Notes: generated by a model not told the origin, from the sequence alone. 64,000 nt of DNA from Cryomorphaceae bacterium (GCA_007695365.1 REDV01000102.1:1-64000); one strand, 5' to 3'. Numbered from the stretch's first letter, positions 1 through 9,465 are shown. Program-made: numbers and translations.

Positions 1-2906
1 ACTTCCTCGGTGCAGTTATCAGTAGCGGTTACTACAGCCACCTCGGGGATGTTGTTGCAGCTTGCTTCGGTATCCATCGGTACGCCGGCCAGCATCGGAG
101 CCAGGGTGTCGGCCACGGTGATGGTTTGTACGTACTCGGTAAAGTTACCGCAAGCGTCGGTAGCACGGTAGGTACGGCTGATTACAGCGTCGCAGTCGGT
201 ACCGCTCATGTCGTCACCCTCGTGGGTGATTTCCACATCGCCGCAGTTGTCTTCAGCAGCCAACTGATCAATATCCGGTACGGGTACATCTACAATACAA
301 TCCAGGAAAAGGTCGGCAGGAGTCTGAATGAATACAGGAGCAGTATTGTCCACGTAGTGAATGGTAAGCGAAACGCTTGCGTTGTTATTGCATTCGTCCG
401 TGGCTGTCCAGGTATAAATTTCAGTCCACTCATTTTCGCACTCTCCATCAACGACATCGAGTGCTGATGTAATCTCTACAACTTCAGAACAGTTGTCAAA
501 GGCAGAAGGAGGAACAATGTCTGCCTCTTCTTCGCAGGAAAGGGTGATTTCAGAATCCTCCATATCGAAAGTAGGAGGAGTGGTATCTACCACTTCAATG
601 ATCTGGGTGTAGCTGGCTGTATTTTCACAGGTGTCTATAGCTGTCCATGTCCGGAAGATGGTAAACGATTGCGGACAGTCGCCGGGTTCTGTTGTTTCCT
701 CAAATAGCACATTTACAGACGCATCACAATTGTCGGTAGCTGTTACTTCGGCAATGGGAGGAATGGCCTGGTCACATTCGATAACGGTGTTTTCAGGTAA
801 ATTGTGAAGCGTAGGGGCAACAGTGTCTACCAAGGTAATAAACTGCTCAAAAACTGTTTGATTTCCGCATTGGTCAGTTGCTGTCCATACGCGCTGAATC
901 ACTCCCGGACATCCACCGGAGAAGAAGGTTTCTTCGAAATCGATATCCACTTCGCTACAGTTATCTTCTGCCTCTATCTCTTCGGCTTCGGGCACATTGG
1001 CACAATCTACAGATATTTGAACTGCAGGTGGGTTGATGAAAACAGGCGCAATGCTGTCGTTATAGGTTATGGTCTGCACGCATTCAGTGCTGTTTCCGCA
1101 CTCATCAGTTGCGATGTAGGTGCGGATGATGGTGCCTTCACAATCATCGCCTTCCCACTCATCACCTGCATGTGTGATGATTACCTCACCACAGTTATCG
1201 GTAGCAGATACCAATGAAATGTCGGCATCGGGCACATCTGTTATACAGCTGTATACCTCGTCAGCAGGGCACTCGGTGATTTCGGGAGCCTGGTCGTCAA
1301 CAATGGTAATGATCTGGGTGGCCACCGTGGTGTTACCACATTCATCGGACGCCATCCAGGTCCGGGTGATTGCAGATGCCTGCGGACATTCTTCGTTCTG
1401 ATCGATTTCCTCATTGAACATCACTGCCATTGCGGTTGTGCAATTATCTGTAGCCACTATTTCCGCAGGTGCAGGAATTTCATCTTCGCAAGACAGGTCG
1501 AGATTGCCCGGTACCCCGGCCAAAACGGGTGCCACGGTGTCAGCAACGGTGATAACCTGAATGTGTTTGGCGAGATTTCCACATTCATCAACTGCATCGA
1601 AGGTGCGGTGAATAATGCCGTTACACTCGTCGCCAGAGACAAAAATATCGCCTCCATAGGTGATTTCTACAAGTCCACCGCAGTTATCTTCTGCAGCCAG
1701 TTCAGATAAATCCGGCGCAGGTACATCTGCAAAGCACTCAAAAAACAGATTGTCAGGCGTTGCAGTAAACTCAGGTGGGGTGGTGTCATCAACCGTAATG
1801 GTTTGGTTTACGATGTTCACGTTACCACAGTCATCGGCGGCAATGAAGAAGCGCTCAATTTCGAATACACACACCACTTCGGTTCCGGGGTTTTCTTCGC
1901 ACTCTTTGTCAACATTGATATCTCCATGGCCTGAAACGTTGTTTCCGTTGAGAATTCCTTCGTAGTGAAACCAACCGGCCAATCCGTTATTGGCATTGCG
2001 GCCGTTGGCCGCAGTACCGCACTGAAAACCGAAGAAATAATTGGCAGGCATATGGCTCAGCTGGAGAAAGGAGCCTTCAAAATCACCGGCACCAATCAGG
2101 AAAGAATTGTTGTTGTCAAGTTCATAATAGTCCCAATTGAGGTAATGGTCCTCGGCAAGAAAAAGGTCGTCTTTGTAGCTTCGTCCTAAGGCGTTCCAGT
2201 CCGTCCAGTTGCGCTTGTTTTCAAGCCGCATAAATACCAGCCACTGCTGATTCGGGTTGTTGTTTGCGAATACTGTACCTGTGATAATAGCAGATCCGTC
2301 ACCGTATACCTCCATGCTACCCACTCCGGGCTCAAATACAAAATAATCTGTGGCACCGGGTAGGTTAAAAAGCACAATACTCCAATCTACACCGGGACCC
2401 ACTGCGGTTGTGAGCTCACAAGTTTCTTCGCCCGCGACAATTGGGGTCTCAAAGAACCACGTGCTGACGTCTGCACTGCAATTGTCAATAGCTGGAATGC
2501 CTTCAAGTGGAGGTACATCTTCTTCGCATTCAACGGCTATGTCTTCAATGTCATCCACAAATTGGGGAGCCTCCGTGTCGTTGTACTGAAATACCTGTAC
2601 GCAAGTGTATTCGTTTTGGCAGCCGTCAATACCAATATAAGTGCGCGTAACAGTGCCGGAGCAATCGTCTCCATCCACAACATCTCCGTCCCATACCACC
2701 ATGCCTCCTGAGCATTCGCCGTTTAGAGCGATGCCATCAACATTAGGTTCAGGGATGTCCGAAAAACATTGTACCGGATCTGTTTCGGGGCATTCGAGCC
2801 CTACTTCGGCAAGCACTGGCCTACTTTCGCCAGCTAATGCCTGAATAGAGACAAGAGTAATAAATAGGGTAAGTAGTTGGGTTGGTAATTGGTTGAAATG
2901 TTTCAT
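1..2906 (-). CDS. Giant secreted HYR/Ig-like repeat protein, N-terminal part (3' end off window)
   Basis: The frame is open from an ATG at 2906 to the window edge, 968 codons with no stop. Residues 1-25 are a signal peptide (hydrophobic LLTLFITLVSI, then ALAGES). Then come about ten roughly 80-residue cysteine-containing repeats with the signature ATDNC or AEDNCG, followed by a basic RTW/RTY motif, DECGN, and TxxDTxAP. These are HYR-like Ig-fold repeats typical of Bacteroidota surface proteins. A non-repeat segment of about 190 residues interrupts the array between the second and third repeats (about 2360-1900). The missing C-terminus would probably hold a T9SS sorting domain, but that cannot be seen here. 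Such proteins are usually adhesins or structural surface proteins; no specific ligand can be inferred. Divergently transcribed from the lipoprotein gene at 3158. Confidence 0.9.
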   Translation of the reverse strand, partial: MKHFNQLPTQLLTLFITLVSIQALAGESRPVLAEVGLECPETDPVQCFSDIPEPNVDGIALNGECSGGMVVWDGDVVDGDDCSGTVTRTYIGIDGCQNEYTCVQVFQYNDTEAPQFVDDIEDIAVECEEDVPPLEGIPAIDNCSADVSTWFFETPIVAGEETCELTTAVGPGVDWSIVLFNLPGATDYFVFEPGVGSMEVYGDGSAIITGTVFANNNPNQQWLVFMRLENKRNWTDWNALGRSYKDDLFLAEDHYLNWDYYELDNNNSFLIGAGDFEGSFLQLSHMPANYFFGFQCGTAANGRNANNGLAGWFHYEGILNGNNVSGHGDINVDKECEENPGTEVVCVFEIERFFIAADDCGNVNIVNQTITVDDTTPPEFTATPDNLFFECFADVPAPDLSELAAEDNCGGLVEITYGGDIFVSGDECNGIIHRTFDAVDECGNLAKHIQVITVADTVAPVLAGVPGNLDLSCEDEIPAPAEIVATDNCTTAMAVMFNEEIDQNEECPQASAITRTWMASDECGNTTVATQIITIVDDQAPEITECPADEVYSCITDVPDADISLVSATDNCGEVIITHAGDEWEGDDCEGTIIRTYIATDECGNSTECVQTITYNDSIAPVFINPPAVQISVDCANVPEAEEIEAEDNCSEVDIDFEETFFSGGCPGVIQRVWTATDQCGNQTVFEQFITLVDTVAPTLHNLPENTVIECDQAIPPIAEVTATDNCDASVNVLFEETTEPGDCPQSFTIFRTWTAIDTCENTASYTQIIEVVDTTPPTFDMEDSEITLSCEEEADIVPPSAFDNCSEVVEITSALDVVDGECENEWTEIYTWTATDECNNNASVSLTIHYVDNTAPVFIQTPADLFLDCIVDVPVPDIDQLAAEDNCGDVEITHEGDDMSGTDCDAVISRTYRATDACGNFTEYVQTITVADTLAPMLAGVPMDTEASCNNIPEVAVVTATDNCTEE

Positions 2907-3157
2907 AATCAGCGTTTTTTATGGTCGTTCATTCGGTTGGATCGGGTGTTGGATTACTGCGCTTAGCCTACTTAGTTAGTCGGTTTTTAAGTACAGTTTA
3001 TCAGCAAATTTCATTCATTCATCTGACAATATCAAGTTTTTAACAATCGTAGCCGGCAAATCATTACTTCGGAGCTCTATGGACGTAGATTGTAGAATCA
3101 GATAACAGGCCAATATTCTGTAGATATTCATTAATTTTCTCGCCCAAAACTCCTGAT

Positions 3158-3913
3158 ATGAGAGCAATTTGCATTTTGAGCGCTGCCGCCTTTGGGCTGG
3201 TATTTTTTAGCCATTGCGGAAAAATCAGTGTGGATAATGAAGATCCCAAAATAGAGGTGTTTCTGATAAATGGCCAGGGTAGTATTGAATCTGCGCAGGC
3301 AGGACAATCATTACAACTTGAGCTTTTTATAACCGACAATGAAAAGCTGGCGGAGGTCCTTGTGCGACTCGAAAACATGTCGAATACTGCTTTGACGGCT
3401 ACCGAGCGAATGGCTTTTTTCGAGGTTTTCAGCGACATTAACGCCAAAGAATTCAGCCGGGTAATTGACATCTCTTTGAGCGAAAGCATACTGGCCGGCA
3501 GATATCGTTTAATGGTTCAGGTGGCAGATGCCAATGGTAACAGCCAGAGCAAAGTAGAGGAGTTTATGATCTTTAATACGCCTGAAGAACCCGAAATCAT
3601 GATAAGCTCTTTTCTGCCGCCGGCAACAGGAGGGGTGCTGCAACTGGCGGCCGGCGACTCACTCATGATCAACGGATACATTTCCGATGCATCGGGTATT
3701 GATCGTTTTCGTGTGCAAATCACAGGTGCATCAGGATTACATAACCAACTAGTGGAAATTGAAGAGAGTGATTTTACGTTCTACGACTTCAATTGGCTGG
3801 GCGCGATTCAAATCAGTGGAAACGCTGCTCCCGGCAGCTATTCGCTGCAAATAGATGCTACCGACAACGACGGACATATGTCGTTTTTCTCGCACCCTGT
3901 GCAAGTTCAGTAG
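3158..3913 (+). CDS. DUF4625-like lipoprotein
   Basis: 251 residues. The N-terminus is a lipoprotein signal peptide with lipobox LVFFSHC, the Cys at about residue 20. Two Ig-like beta domains follow: about residues 30-130 (DPKIEVF, then a TDNEKLAEV strand) and 145-251 (ISDASGIDRFRVQI, then IDATDNDGH). The pattern 'things at stake, then DNE-aligned strands' resembles DUF4625 domains of Bacteroidota lipoproteins. It is a probable envelope protein of unknown function. The ATG at 3158 is the only start that includes the whole signal peptide. It stands alone, divergent from the repeat protein on its left and convergent with the ABC permease gene, whose stop lies 4 bp away. Confidence 0.8.
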   Translation: MRAICILSAAAFGLVFFSHCGKISVDNEDPKIEVFLINGQGSIESAQAGQSLQLELFITDNEKLAEVLVRLENMSNTALTATERMAFFEVFSDINAKEFSRVIDISLSESILAGRYRLMVQVADANGNSQSKVEEFMIFNTPEEPEIMISSFLPPATGGVLQLAAGDSLMINGYISDASGIDRFRVQITGASGLHNQLVEIEESDFTFYDFNWLGAIQISGNAAPGSYSLQIDATDNDGHMSFFSHPVQVQ

Positions 3914-3917
3914 TCCA

Positions 3918-5207
3918 TTACTTTTTTGAGAGCACGTCAGAGATGATGAGCTTGGTTGATTGGTAGGCGGGAATAATAGCAGCCAGATTGGCCACCACCA
4001 TCACCAACACAAAAAGCGTGTACTCATCTACCAAAGGAACCCACCGCACTAGCGAACCACTGAGTTGAGAAGAGGCAAACTGTTGAGCTGCAATGAGTCC
4101 AAAGCGCGATACCATAAAGCCAATCGCAATTCCAGCAACTGCCAGTAAATTGGCTTCAATCAGAATGAGCAAGAACAATCGGGCAGGGGAGGCGCCCATT
4201 GAGCGCATCAGTGCAAGTTCATAACGTCGTTCTTTCAGGCTATTGTACAGAGATATAAACATACTCAACGCCGAAATAATAATGATGGCCAGAGCAATCA
4301 TCCTCAAGGCCGCAATACCCGCCCCGAATAGGTCAAAGAGCCGATTGATTTCAATGGCGGGCAAAGCCGATTGAAAGTTGGTGCTCCGGTTAATCATGTT
4401 GGGCAGGGTCATGAGTCCCATGGCACTTTTGAACTGCACGAGCATGGCTGTGATTTCGCGATCGGGGCCTACGGGCATGGGTTGGTAATCCTCCGCAAAT
4501 GGGTCGTAGGCTGGCTCATTGTTTAGGGTGTCGCGCTTCTGAATAGGGCCGTGATCGTGGGTAGGGTCGTCGCAGGTTGCGTGGTCGTGGTCGTCGTGCA
4601 CAAGCCATACACTTTCAATGGATGTGAGAATAAGCCTGTCGAGCACCGTTCCTGACTCCTTAAAAATACCCACAATTTTAAAGGCGATGTTGTCGTGCAC
4701 GTGGGTATCGTCGTCGCTCAGCCCGTGCATAGAGAAAAAAGTATCACCTACACCGAGGTCTGTAGCTTTTGCGGCAGCGGCGCCGATGGTACATTCAAAA
4801 GGTCGGTGCCACAACGCGCCCGTTGCCAGTTCCATTTCATAGTGAGCGGGGTAGTCTTCGGTACTGCCCACAATCCGATAGCCTGCGTAGTTATCGCCGT
4901 AGGCCAGCGGAATGGTTTTTTCAACCAGCGGATTGCGCAACGCTTTCTTCACATCAAGGTAATTGATGTTACCGGTTGGGTTATCAATCTGATAAACTGC
5001 GGATAGAATCAGTTGAAGCGGACTACCCTTTGCCCCAACCACCATATCAATGTCCTTGATGTTTTTCCGAAAGTCCTTGTCCAAACCATCGTTCACTACC
5101 ATCATGAAGGAAATCATTGCTACACCCAGAACCAGCAGCAGGAGGCTCAACGTGCTCGACAGTGGTTTGCTCAGAATATTCTTCAGGCTGATGTAAGTCA
5201 GATTCAT
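3918..5207 (-). CDS. FtsX/MacB-type ABC transporter permease with His/Asp-rich loops
   Basis: 429 residues. One N-terminal transmembrane segment (about 18-38), a large periplasmic domain (about 40-290) and three C-terminal helices (about 295-320, 345-370, 390-415) give the FtsX/MacB/LolC topology. The conserved ELALMRSMGAS motif lies between the second and third helices. The periplasmic domain carries two metal-ligand-like stretches: one near residues 160-172 with several His and Asp, and a denser one from His204 to about 219 with six His, six Asp and one Cys. The start overlaps the ATPase gene by 4 bp (ATGA), so the two are translationally coupled. Families of this type extrude or relocate lipoproteins and peptides; some permease/ATPase pairs are zinc-responsive in Proteobacteria. 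The His-rich loops fit a metal-linked role, but the substrate is inferred only. Confidence 0.85.
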   Translation of the reverse strand: MNLTYISLKNILSKPLSSTLSLLLLVLGVAMISFMMVVNDGLDKDFRKNIKDIDMVVGAKGSPLQLILSAVYQIDNPTGNINYLDVKKALRNPLVEKTIPLAYGDNYAGYRIVGSTEDYPAHYEMELATGALWHRPFECTIGAAAAKATDLGVGDTFFSMHGLSDDDTHVHDNIAFKIVGIFKESGTVLDRLILTSIESVWLVHDDHDHATCDDPTHDHGPIQKRDTLNNEPAYDPFAEDYQPMPVGPDREITAMLVQFKSAMGLMTLPNMINRSTNFQSALPAIEINRLFDLFGAGIAALRMIALAIIIISALSMFISLYNSLKERRYELALMRSMGASPARLFLLILIEANLLAVAGIAIGFMVSRFGLIAAQQFASSQLSGSLVRWVPLVDEYTLFVLVMVVANLAAIIPAYQSTKLIISDVLSKK

Positions 5208-5860
5208 AGTGCCACCACTTTTTGAATAAGTTCTTTAACCCGCTGATCGTGCGTTACCGTGATGAGTGTTGCATTGCTTTCGGAGCATTCCTGGCGCAGA
5301 AGTTCAATCATTTTACGGCAGTTTTCATCGTCCAGACTGGCAGTAGGCTCATCGGCCAACACCACCGACGGGCGGTTTACCATGGCGCGCGCAATGCCTG
5401 CCCGCTGTTGTTCACCAACGCTGAGTTGGTGCGGCTTCTTACGACCCTTGTCTTGAAGACCAAGGCGCTCCAACAGGTTTTTATTCCGTGTATGATCACA
5501 CTTTTTTCCGGCGAGAAAAGCTGCGAGTTCAAGGTTTTCGAGCACGTTGAGCGATTGCACAAAATGAGAGGTTTGAAACACAATACCAATTTCACGCCCC
5601 CGAAATCTGTCGAGCTCTGCCCGTCGCATCTCCGCGAGGCTGTTGCCGTTTACAGACACAGTGCCGCCATCCGGTTGGCGAAGACCTGCGAGTAAATGCA
5701 GCAACGTGGTTTTGCCCGATCCCGACGAACCTGTAATCAACCAGTGCTCGCCGCGCCCGAAACACAAATCAGGAAAGCTCATTTTGGTGCCCCCGGAGTA
5801 GCTGTAATGCAAACCCGAAGCTTCAATGTGGCAGGATGTTTCAGCAGAATTCAATTTCAA
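5204..5860 (-). CDS. ABC transporter ATP-binding protein (LolD/MacB type)
   Basis: 218 residues, the normal length for a LolD-like ATPase. Walker A is GSSGSGKTT (about 43-51), the Q-loop is FQTSHF, the signature is LSVGEQQR (a Val/Glu variant of LSGGQQQR), Walker B is VVLADEP followed by TASLDD, and the switch His is in VTHDQR. It powers the FtsX-type permease encoded by the next gene, with which it overlaps by 4 bp. The start at 5860 lies 41 bp from the divergent hemB start, so both promoters must sit in that short gap or extend into the genes. Cytoplasmic, on the inner membrane face. Confidence 0.9.
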   Translation of the reverse strand: MKLNSAETSCHIEASGLHYSYSGGTKMSFPDLCFGRGEHWLITGSSGSGKTTLLHLLAGLRQPDGGTVSVNGNSLAEMRRAELDRFRGREIGIVFQTSHFVQSLNVLENLELAAFLAGKKCDHTRNKNLLERLGLQDKGRKKPHQLSVGEQQRAGIARAMVNRPSVVLADEPTASLDDENCRKMIELLRQECSESNATLITVTHDQRVKELIQKVVAL

Positions 5861-5901
5861 TGTTGTTTCTTTGCATGGAAGCCCTAAAGTTACGCATTGA
5901 C

Positions 5902-6876
5902 ATGAATATCCGACCCCGCCGAAACCGCAAGTCAGCCGCCATTCGAGATATGGTGCGCGAAACCGAGCTGCATGTCAGGCAGTTGATGTACCCAATGTTC
6001 CTTGTTGATGGAACCCAACGTGAAATACCTGTGGACTCGCTGCCCGGAATAAGCCGGTTTAGCGCCGATTTGCTGCTGCGCGAAGTAGAGAGCTGTCTGA
6101 AGCTGGGAATTCAGTCTTTTGTCCTTTTTCCTGCAGTGGATGATGCGCTCAAAGACAAACACGCCACTTACAGCTATCACCCCGAGAATTTTTATCTCAA
6201 GGCTGCCCGGGCCATTAAAGAGCGTTTTCCGGAAGTGGCGTTGATGAGCGATGTAGCGATGGATCCATACAGCTCGGATGGCCACGATGGTCTCGTTGAA
6301 AACGGAGAAATTCTGAACGATGAAACGCTACCCATTCTGGCAGACATGGCAGTAGCGCAGGCGCAGGCGGGCTTTGATATCATTGGCCCTTCCGATATGA
6401 TGGATGGCAGGGTAGGCTACATTCGGAAGGCGCTGGATGAAGCAAACTGCAGCAACGTGAGCATCATGAGTTACACCGCCAAGTACGCAAGTGCCTATTA
6501 CGGTCCTTTTCGCGATGCACTCGATTCGGCGCCCAAAAGTGGCGACAAGAAAACCTACCAGATGGATCCGGCCAACAGGCTTGAGGCCATCCGGGAGGCT
6601 GAATCCGATCTCGCTGAAGGGGCTGATTTCCTGATGGTGAAGCCTGCTTTGTGCTACCTCGACGTAATCATGGAGCTCAGCCAGATGTCGCCCGTACCTG
6701 TGGCGGCCTACAACGTAAGCGGTGAGTATGCGATGCTGAAGGCTGCGGCCGATAAAGGCTGGCTCAACTACGAGCAAGCCATGTCCGAAATGCTGCTGAG
6801 TATACATCGCGCCGGCGCACAAATAATTTTGTCGTATTTTGCGAAGGAGTTTGCACAGCTGATGCATCAAAAGTAA
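5902..6876 (+). CDS. hemB: Porphobilinogen synthase (delta-aminolevulinic acid dehydratase), Mg-type
   Basis: 324 residues, typical for HemB. It condenses two 5-aminolevulinate molecules to porphobilinogen in haem biosynthesis. The two Schiff-base lysines are visible: Lys194 in SYTAKYASAYYG and Lys247 in FLMVKPALCY. The metal site reads SDVAMDPYSSDGHDG, where the three Cys of zinc-dependent enzymes are replaced by Ala/Asp, so it is predicted to be the magnesium-type enzyme. I start at the ATG at 5902 (MNIRPRRNR), which aligns with the family N-terminus; an in-frame upstream start at 5836 would add 22 residues and overlap the divergent ABC gene. A weak -7-like box (TTTCTTTG, 5866-5873) precedes it. 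Confidence 0.96.
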   Translation: MNIRPRRNRKSAAIRDMVRETELHVRQLMYPMFLVDGTQREIPVDSLPGISRFSADLLLREVESCLKLGIQSFVLFPAVDDALKDKHATYSYHPENFYLKAARAIKERFPEVALMSDVAMDPYSSDGHDGLVENGEILNDETLPILADMAVAQAQAGFDIIGPSDMMDGRVGYIRKALDEANCSNVSIMSYTAKYASAYYGPFRDALDSAPKSGDKKTYQMDPANRLEAIREAESDLAEGADFLMVKPALCYLDVIMELSQMSPVPVAAYNVSGEYAMLKAAADKGWLNYEQAMSEMLLSIHRAGAQIILSYFAKEFAQLMHQK

Positions 6877-6880
6877 CGTG

Positions 6881-7681
6881 ATGCATATACCATGTATAAG
6901 CTACCCTTTTGTCATCGTGATGATGACAGCACTCATTCTCTTCAGTGCCTGTAGCAAAGACGAAGAAGAGACCGATCCTGTGGGTGTTCCCGAAGTTTCT
7001 ACGTTATCTGCCGAACCTACGGGCATACAAACTGCCTTAGCCGTTGGTGAGGTGATGAGCGATGGCGGGAGCCCGGTTTCTGAACGGGGTATTTGCCTGC
7101 GAACAGGATTGGGCGAGGATGCAGTGATAACCTGCATCGCTTCAGGTGAAGGGGTTGGTACATTCTCAGTAGAGGCCCCGTTTCTGGAGGTAGGTAAAAT
7201 CTATTCGGTGTATGCTTATGCCAAGAATGAAGCGGGCACTGGATACGGAAACCAGATCTCACTCACTACGGTCATGTATCAAACCTTTGTATTCCAGAGT
7301 CAGTTGTTTTGGGTTTTTCCGTTTGACCAGAATTTTGCGGTGTGGGGTCCCAATAACCAGTTTGTGGGAGCCACCAATCCCAGCAATGGTCTATTGAATA
7401 CAATGGACATTTCCGGGCAGGTAGTCGGAAATACTGCTGCGGCCAAAGTTTGTAACAACCTTTCAGCCTATGGTATGAATGACTGGTATTTGCCATCGCG
7501 AAATGAGCTGTTGGAGATGTACAATAAACGCGAAGAGATTGGCAATTTTGGGGAAGAATCATATTGGACCAGCACGGAGGTATCGGCATCGCACGCAGAG
7601 GCCATTGACTTTACAACGGGTGAGGTAGAGGAGGTGCAGAAAAATGTGCAATTGAGGTGCCGCTGCATCCGAAGAGATTAG
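6881..7681 (+). CDS. Lipoprotein with DUF1566 (Lcl-type) C-terminal domain
   Basis: 266 residues. Lipobox LILFSAC is followed by an acidic linker (KDEEETD). Residues about 38-130 form a fibronectin-type-III-like domain of the kind found in Bacteroidota 'FISUMP/Fn3-associated' lipoproteins (SERGIC, then AKNEAGTGYG). Residues 150-266 match DUF1566, with the diagnostic YGMNDWYLPSRNEL and YWTSTEV motifs and four Cys near the end (CRCIRRD). DUF1566 resembles C-type-lectin/formylglycine-generating folds and occurs in surface and substrate-binding lipoproteins. The gene starts 4 bp after hemB on the same strand, so it may be co-transcribed with it, although no functional link is obvious. A GTG at 6878 is an alternative start. 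Confidence 0.8.
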   Translation: MHIPCISYPFVIVMMTALILFSACSKDEEETDPVGVPEVSTLSAEPTGIQTALAVGEVMSDGGSPVSERGICLRTGLGEDAVITCIASGEGVGTFSVEAPFLEVGKIYSVYAYAKNEAGTGYGNQISLTTVMYQTFVFQSQLFWVFPFDQNFAVWGPNNQFVGATNPSNGLLNTMDISGQVVGNTAAAKVCNNLSAYGMNDWYLPSRNELLEMYNKREEIGNFGEESYWTSTEVSASHAEAIDFTTGEVEEVQKNVQLRCRCIRRD

Positions 7682-7736
7682 TTTCATAGATACTTCGGCA
7701 AAAGGCGGCCAATCAGAATTGAATGCGCCCGATCTC

Positions 7737-8465
7737 TCAGAAAAGCAAAAGCTTTACGCCCGCAAAAAGAAGTACCACAGCCAGTGCGTAGCGAATGGTT
7801 TGGGGAGCCATCCAACGACTTCCCAGCAGTGCTCCGGCAAAACCACCAATAATTACGAGGGCAATCCACCATCCGGTTTCTGGATGGATATCAAGTTGTC
7901 CGCTCGAATAGATTCCGATAATGCCTGCAACGGAATTAAAAAATATAAACGCAGCCGAGATACCAGCGGTGGTTTTAATTGGTGCCCATCGCATCAGTAA
8001 AATCAATGGGCTGAGCAACACGCCACCACCAATTCCTACTATTCCAGACAGCAAACCTATCATCAAACCGGCCAAAATGCCACCGTACATGGGCATCGGG
8101 CTTAGTTCACCAGTTTCTTTGCCAAGTCCGGCAACCCGAAGTCCAACGAGCAGCAACACTCCACCCAGAAGTGTAAGATAGAGGCTTCCCGGAAGTCGAA
8201 TCATTCCGCCAATAAAGGCCGCCGGCACAGACGCAGACAAAATGACCATCAGAACTTTACCCTCAAAATGTTTGTTGGCCCGGTAGGAGAGAAAGGAAAC
8301 CAATGAAACGGAAATATTCATAACGAGTGCTGTAGATCGCATTTGCTCGGGCGAGACACTGTCGGATAGGGCAAATATGGCAAGGTAGCTACTCGCTCCT
8401 CCGTGGCCAACCATGGCGTAAAGAAATGCGGCTATGAAAAGCAGTAGTTTAAAAAACAGTGCCAT
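7737..8465 (-). CDS. TauE/SafE family sulfite/organosulfonate exporter
   Basis: 242 residues, about eight predicted transmembrane helices, and the TauE/SafE repeat motifs. The first is near the N-terminus (MVGHGGASSYLAIFAL) and the second is mid-protein (GIVGIGGGVLLSPLIL). The family exports sulfite, sulfoacetate or other small anions across the inner membrane. The gene lies 12 bp downstream of moaA in the same direction and is likely co-transcribed; since molybdenum cofactor serves enzymes such as sulfite oxidase, a sulfur link is plausible but not shown. Substrate unknown. Confidence 0.9.
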   Translation of the reverse strand: MALFFKLLLFIAAFLYAMVGHGGASSYLAIFALSDSVSPEQMRSTALVMNISVSLVSFLSYRANKHFEGKVLMVILSASVPAAFIGGMIRLPGSLYLTLLGGVLLLVGLRVAGLGKETGELSPMPMYGGILAGLMIGLLSGIVGIGGGVLLSPLILLMRWAPIKTTAGISAAFIFFNSVAGIIGIYSSGQLDIHPETGWWIALVIIGGFAGALLGSRWMAPQTIRYALAVVLLFAGVKLLLF

Positions 8466-8477
8466 TTTTGGGCTATT

Positions 8478-9461
8478 CTACCCGCCAATTGAAATCATTG
8501 AGCGATTCTTTGAGAACAACTCCGGAGCTTGTTCAGCGCTGAATTCCGGCAGTCCGCCCCGTGCGGCGTGCTTGGCTGCAATATTTTCTTTGATTAATCG
8601 CTCCACATCGCCGCCATTGCGAAGAACGGTGAGCAAATCGGTTTCGTGCTGCGCGAAAAGGCAATTCTTGATTTTTCCATCTGCGGTAAGCCGAATGCGG
8701 TTGCAAGTGTCGCAAAATGGATTGGTCACAGAACTGATTACTGCAAAAGTACCGGGTGAACCTTGCACCCGAAAATTGCGGGCGGTATCGTTGGCGGCAT
8801 CCGCAATGCGTGCATACGAATGACTTTGTTCAATGCGCTTCAGAATAGAAGCATAGCTCACGGTTTGCGAAATATCCCACCGGTTTTCAGCAAAAGGCAT
8901 AAACTCAATGAAACGCACATGGATGGGCATGTGCCTGGTGAGTTCTACAAAGTCGTTGATTTCGTCTTCGTTTCTGTTCTTCATTACCACCATGTTGAGC
9001 TTCACGTAAAAACCTCTGCGAATGGCTTCTTCAATGTTTTGCCATGTGCGGTCAAAGCCTTTGCGCTGCGACATTACCTCAAAACGATCCTTGCGGAGCG
9101 TATCCAAACTGAGGTTGATGGAGTTTAACCCCACTTTTTCGAATGTATCAAAGTAACGATGCAGAAAGTACCCGTTGGTGGTGATGGCTAGTTTAACCTT
9201 GAGGGAAGATAGATTTTCAACTATGGTGCCTGCATCTCTGCGCATCAGTGGCTCGCCACCGGTAAGTCGGATTTTTCGCACCCCAAGTTCCACGAATATC
9301 TCAGCAAATCTTTGTATTTCATCGGCCGACATCAAACGAGCCGGTGGCATAAACTGCATATCATTGTGGGGCATGCAGTATAGGCAGCGCAGATTACACC
9401 GGTCGGTGAGGGAGATGCGCAGATAATTGTGTTTCCGGCCCAGAGAATCGGTTAGCGACAT
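8478..9461 (-). CDS. moaA: GTP 3',8-cyclase MoaA (molybdenum cofactor biosynthesis)
   Basis: 327 residues. This radical-SAM enzyme makes the first molybdopterin intermediate from GTP. The SAM [4Fe-4S] cysteines are Cys22, Cys26 and Cys29 (RCNLRCLYC). The C-terminal cluster ligands are in CDTCNR and KNCLF, and the protein ends in the Gly-Gly tail that MoaA needs for activity. TGGEP of the radical SAM fold is present. The other Moa genes are not in this window. A TACCTTTG box lies 4 bp upstream of the ATG, which would place the transcription start at or next to the start codon (predicted leaderless mRNA). Confidence 0.97.
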   Translation of the reverse strand: MSLTDSLGRKHNYLRISLTDRCNLRCLYCMPHNDMQFMPPARLMSADEIQRFAEIFVELGVRKIRLTGGEPLMRRDAGTIVENLSSLKVKLAITTNGYFLHRYFDTFEKVGLNSINLSLDTLRKDRFEVMSQRKGFDRTWQNIEEAIRRGFYVKLNMVVMKNRNEDEINDFVELTRHMPIHVRFIEFMPFAENRWDISQTVSYASILKRIEQSHSYARIADAANDTARNFRVQGSPGTFAVISSVTNPFCDTCNRIRLTADGKIKNCLFAQHETDLLTVLRNGGDVERLIKENIAAKHAARGGLPEFSAEQAPELFSKNRSMISIGG

Positions 9462-9465
9462 ATCA

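Noticed and set aside
6878-7681. hemB and the DUF1566 lipoprotein as a functional pair
   Set aside because: They are 4 bp apart, but haem synthesis and a surface lectin-like lipoprotein have no known link; probable chance co-transcription.
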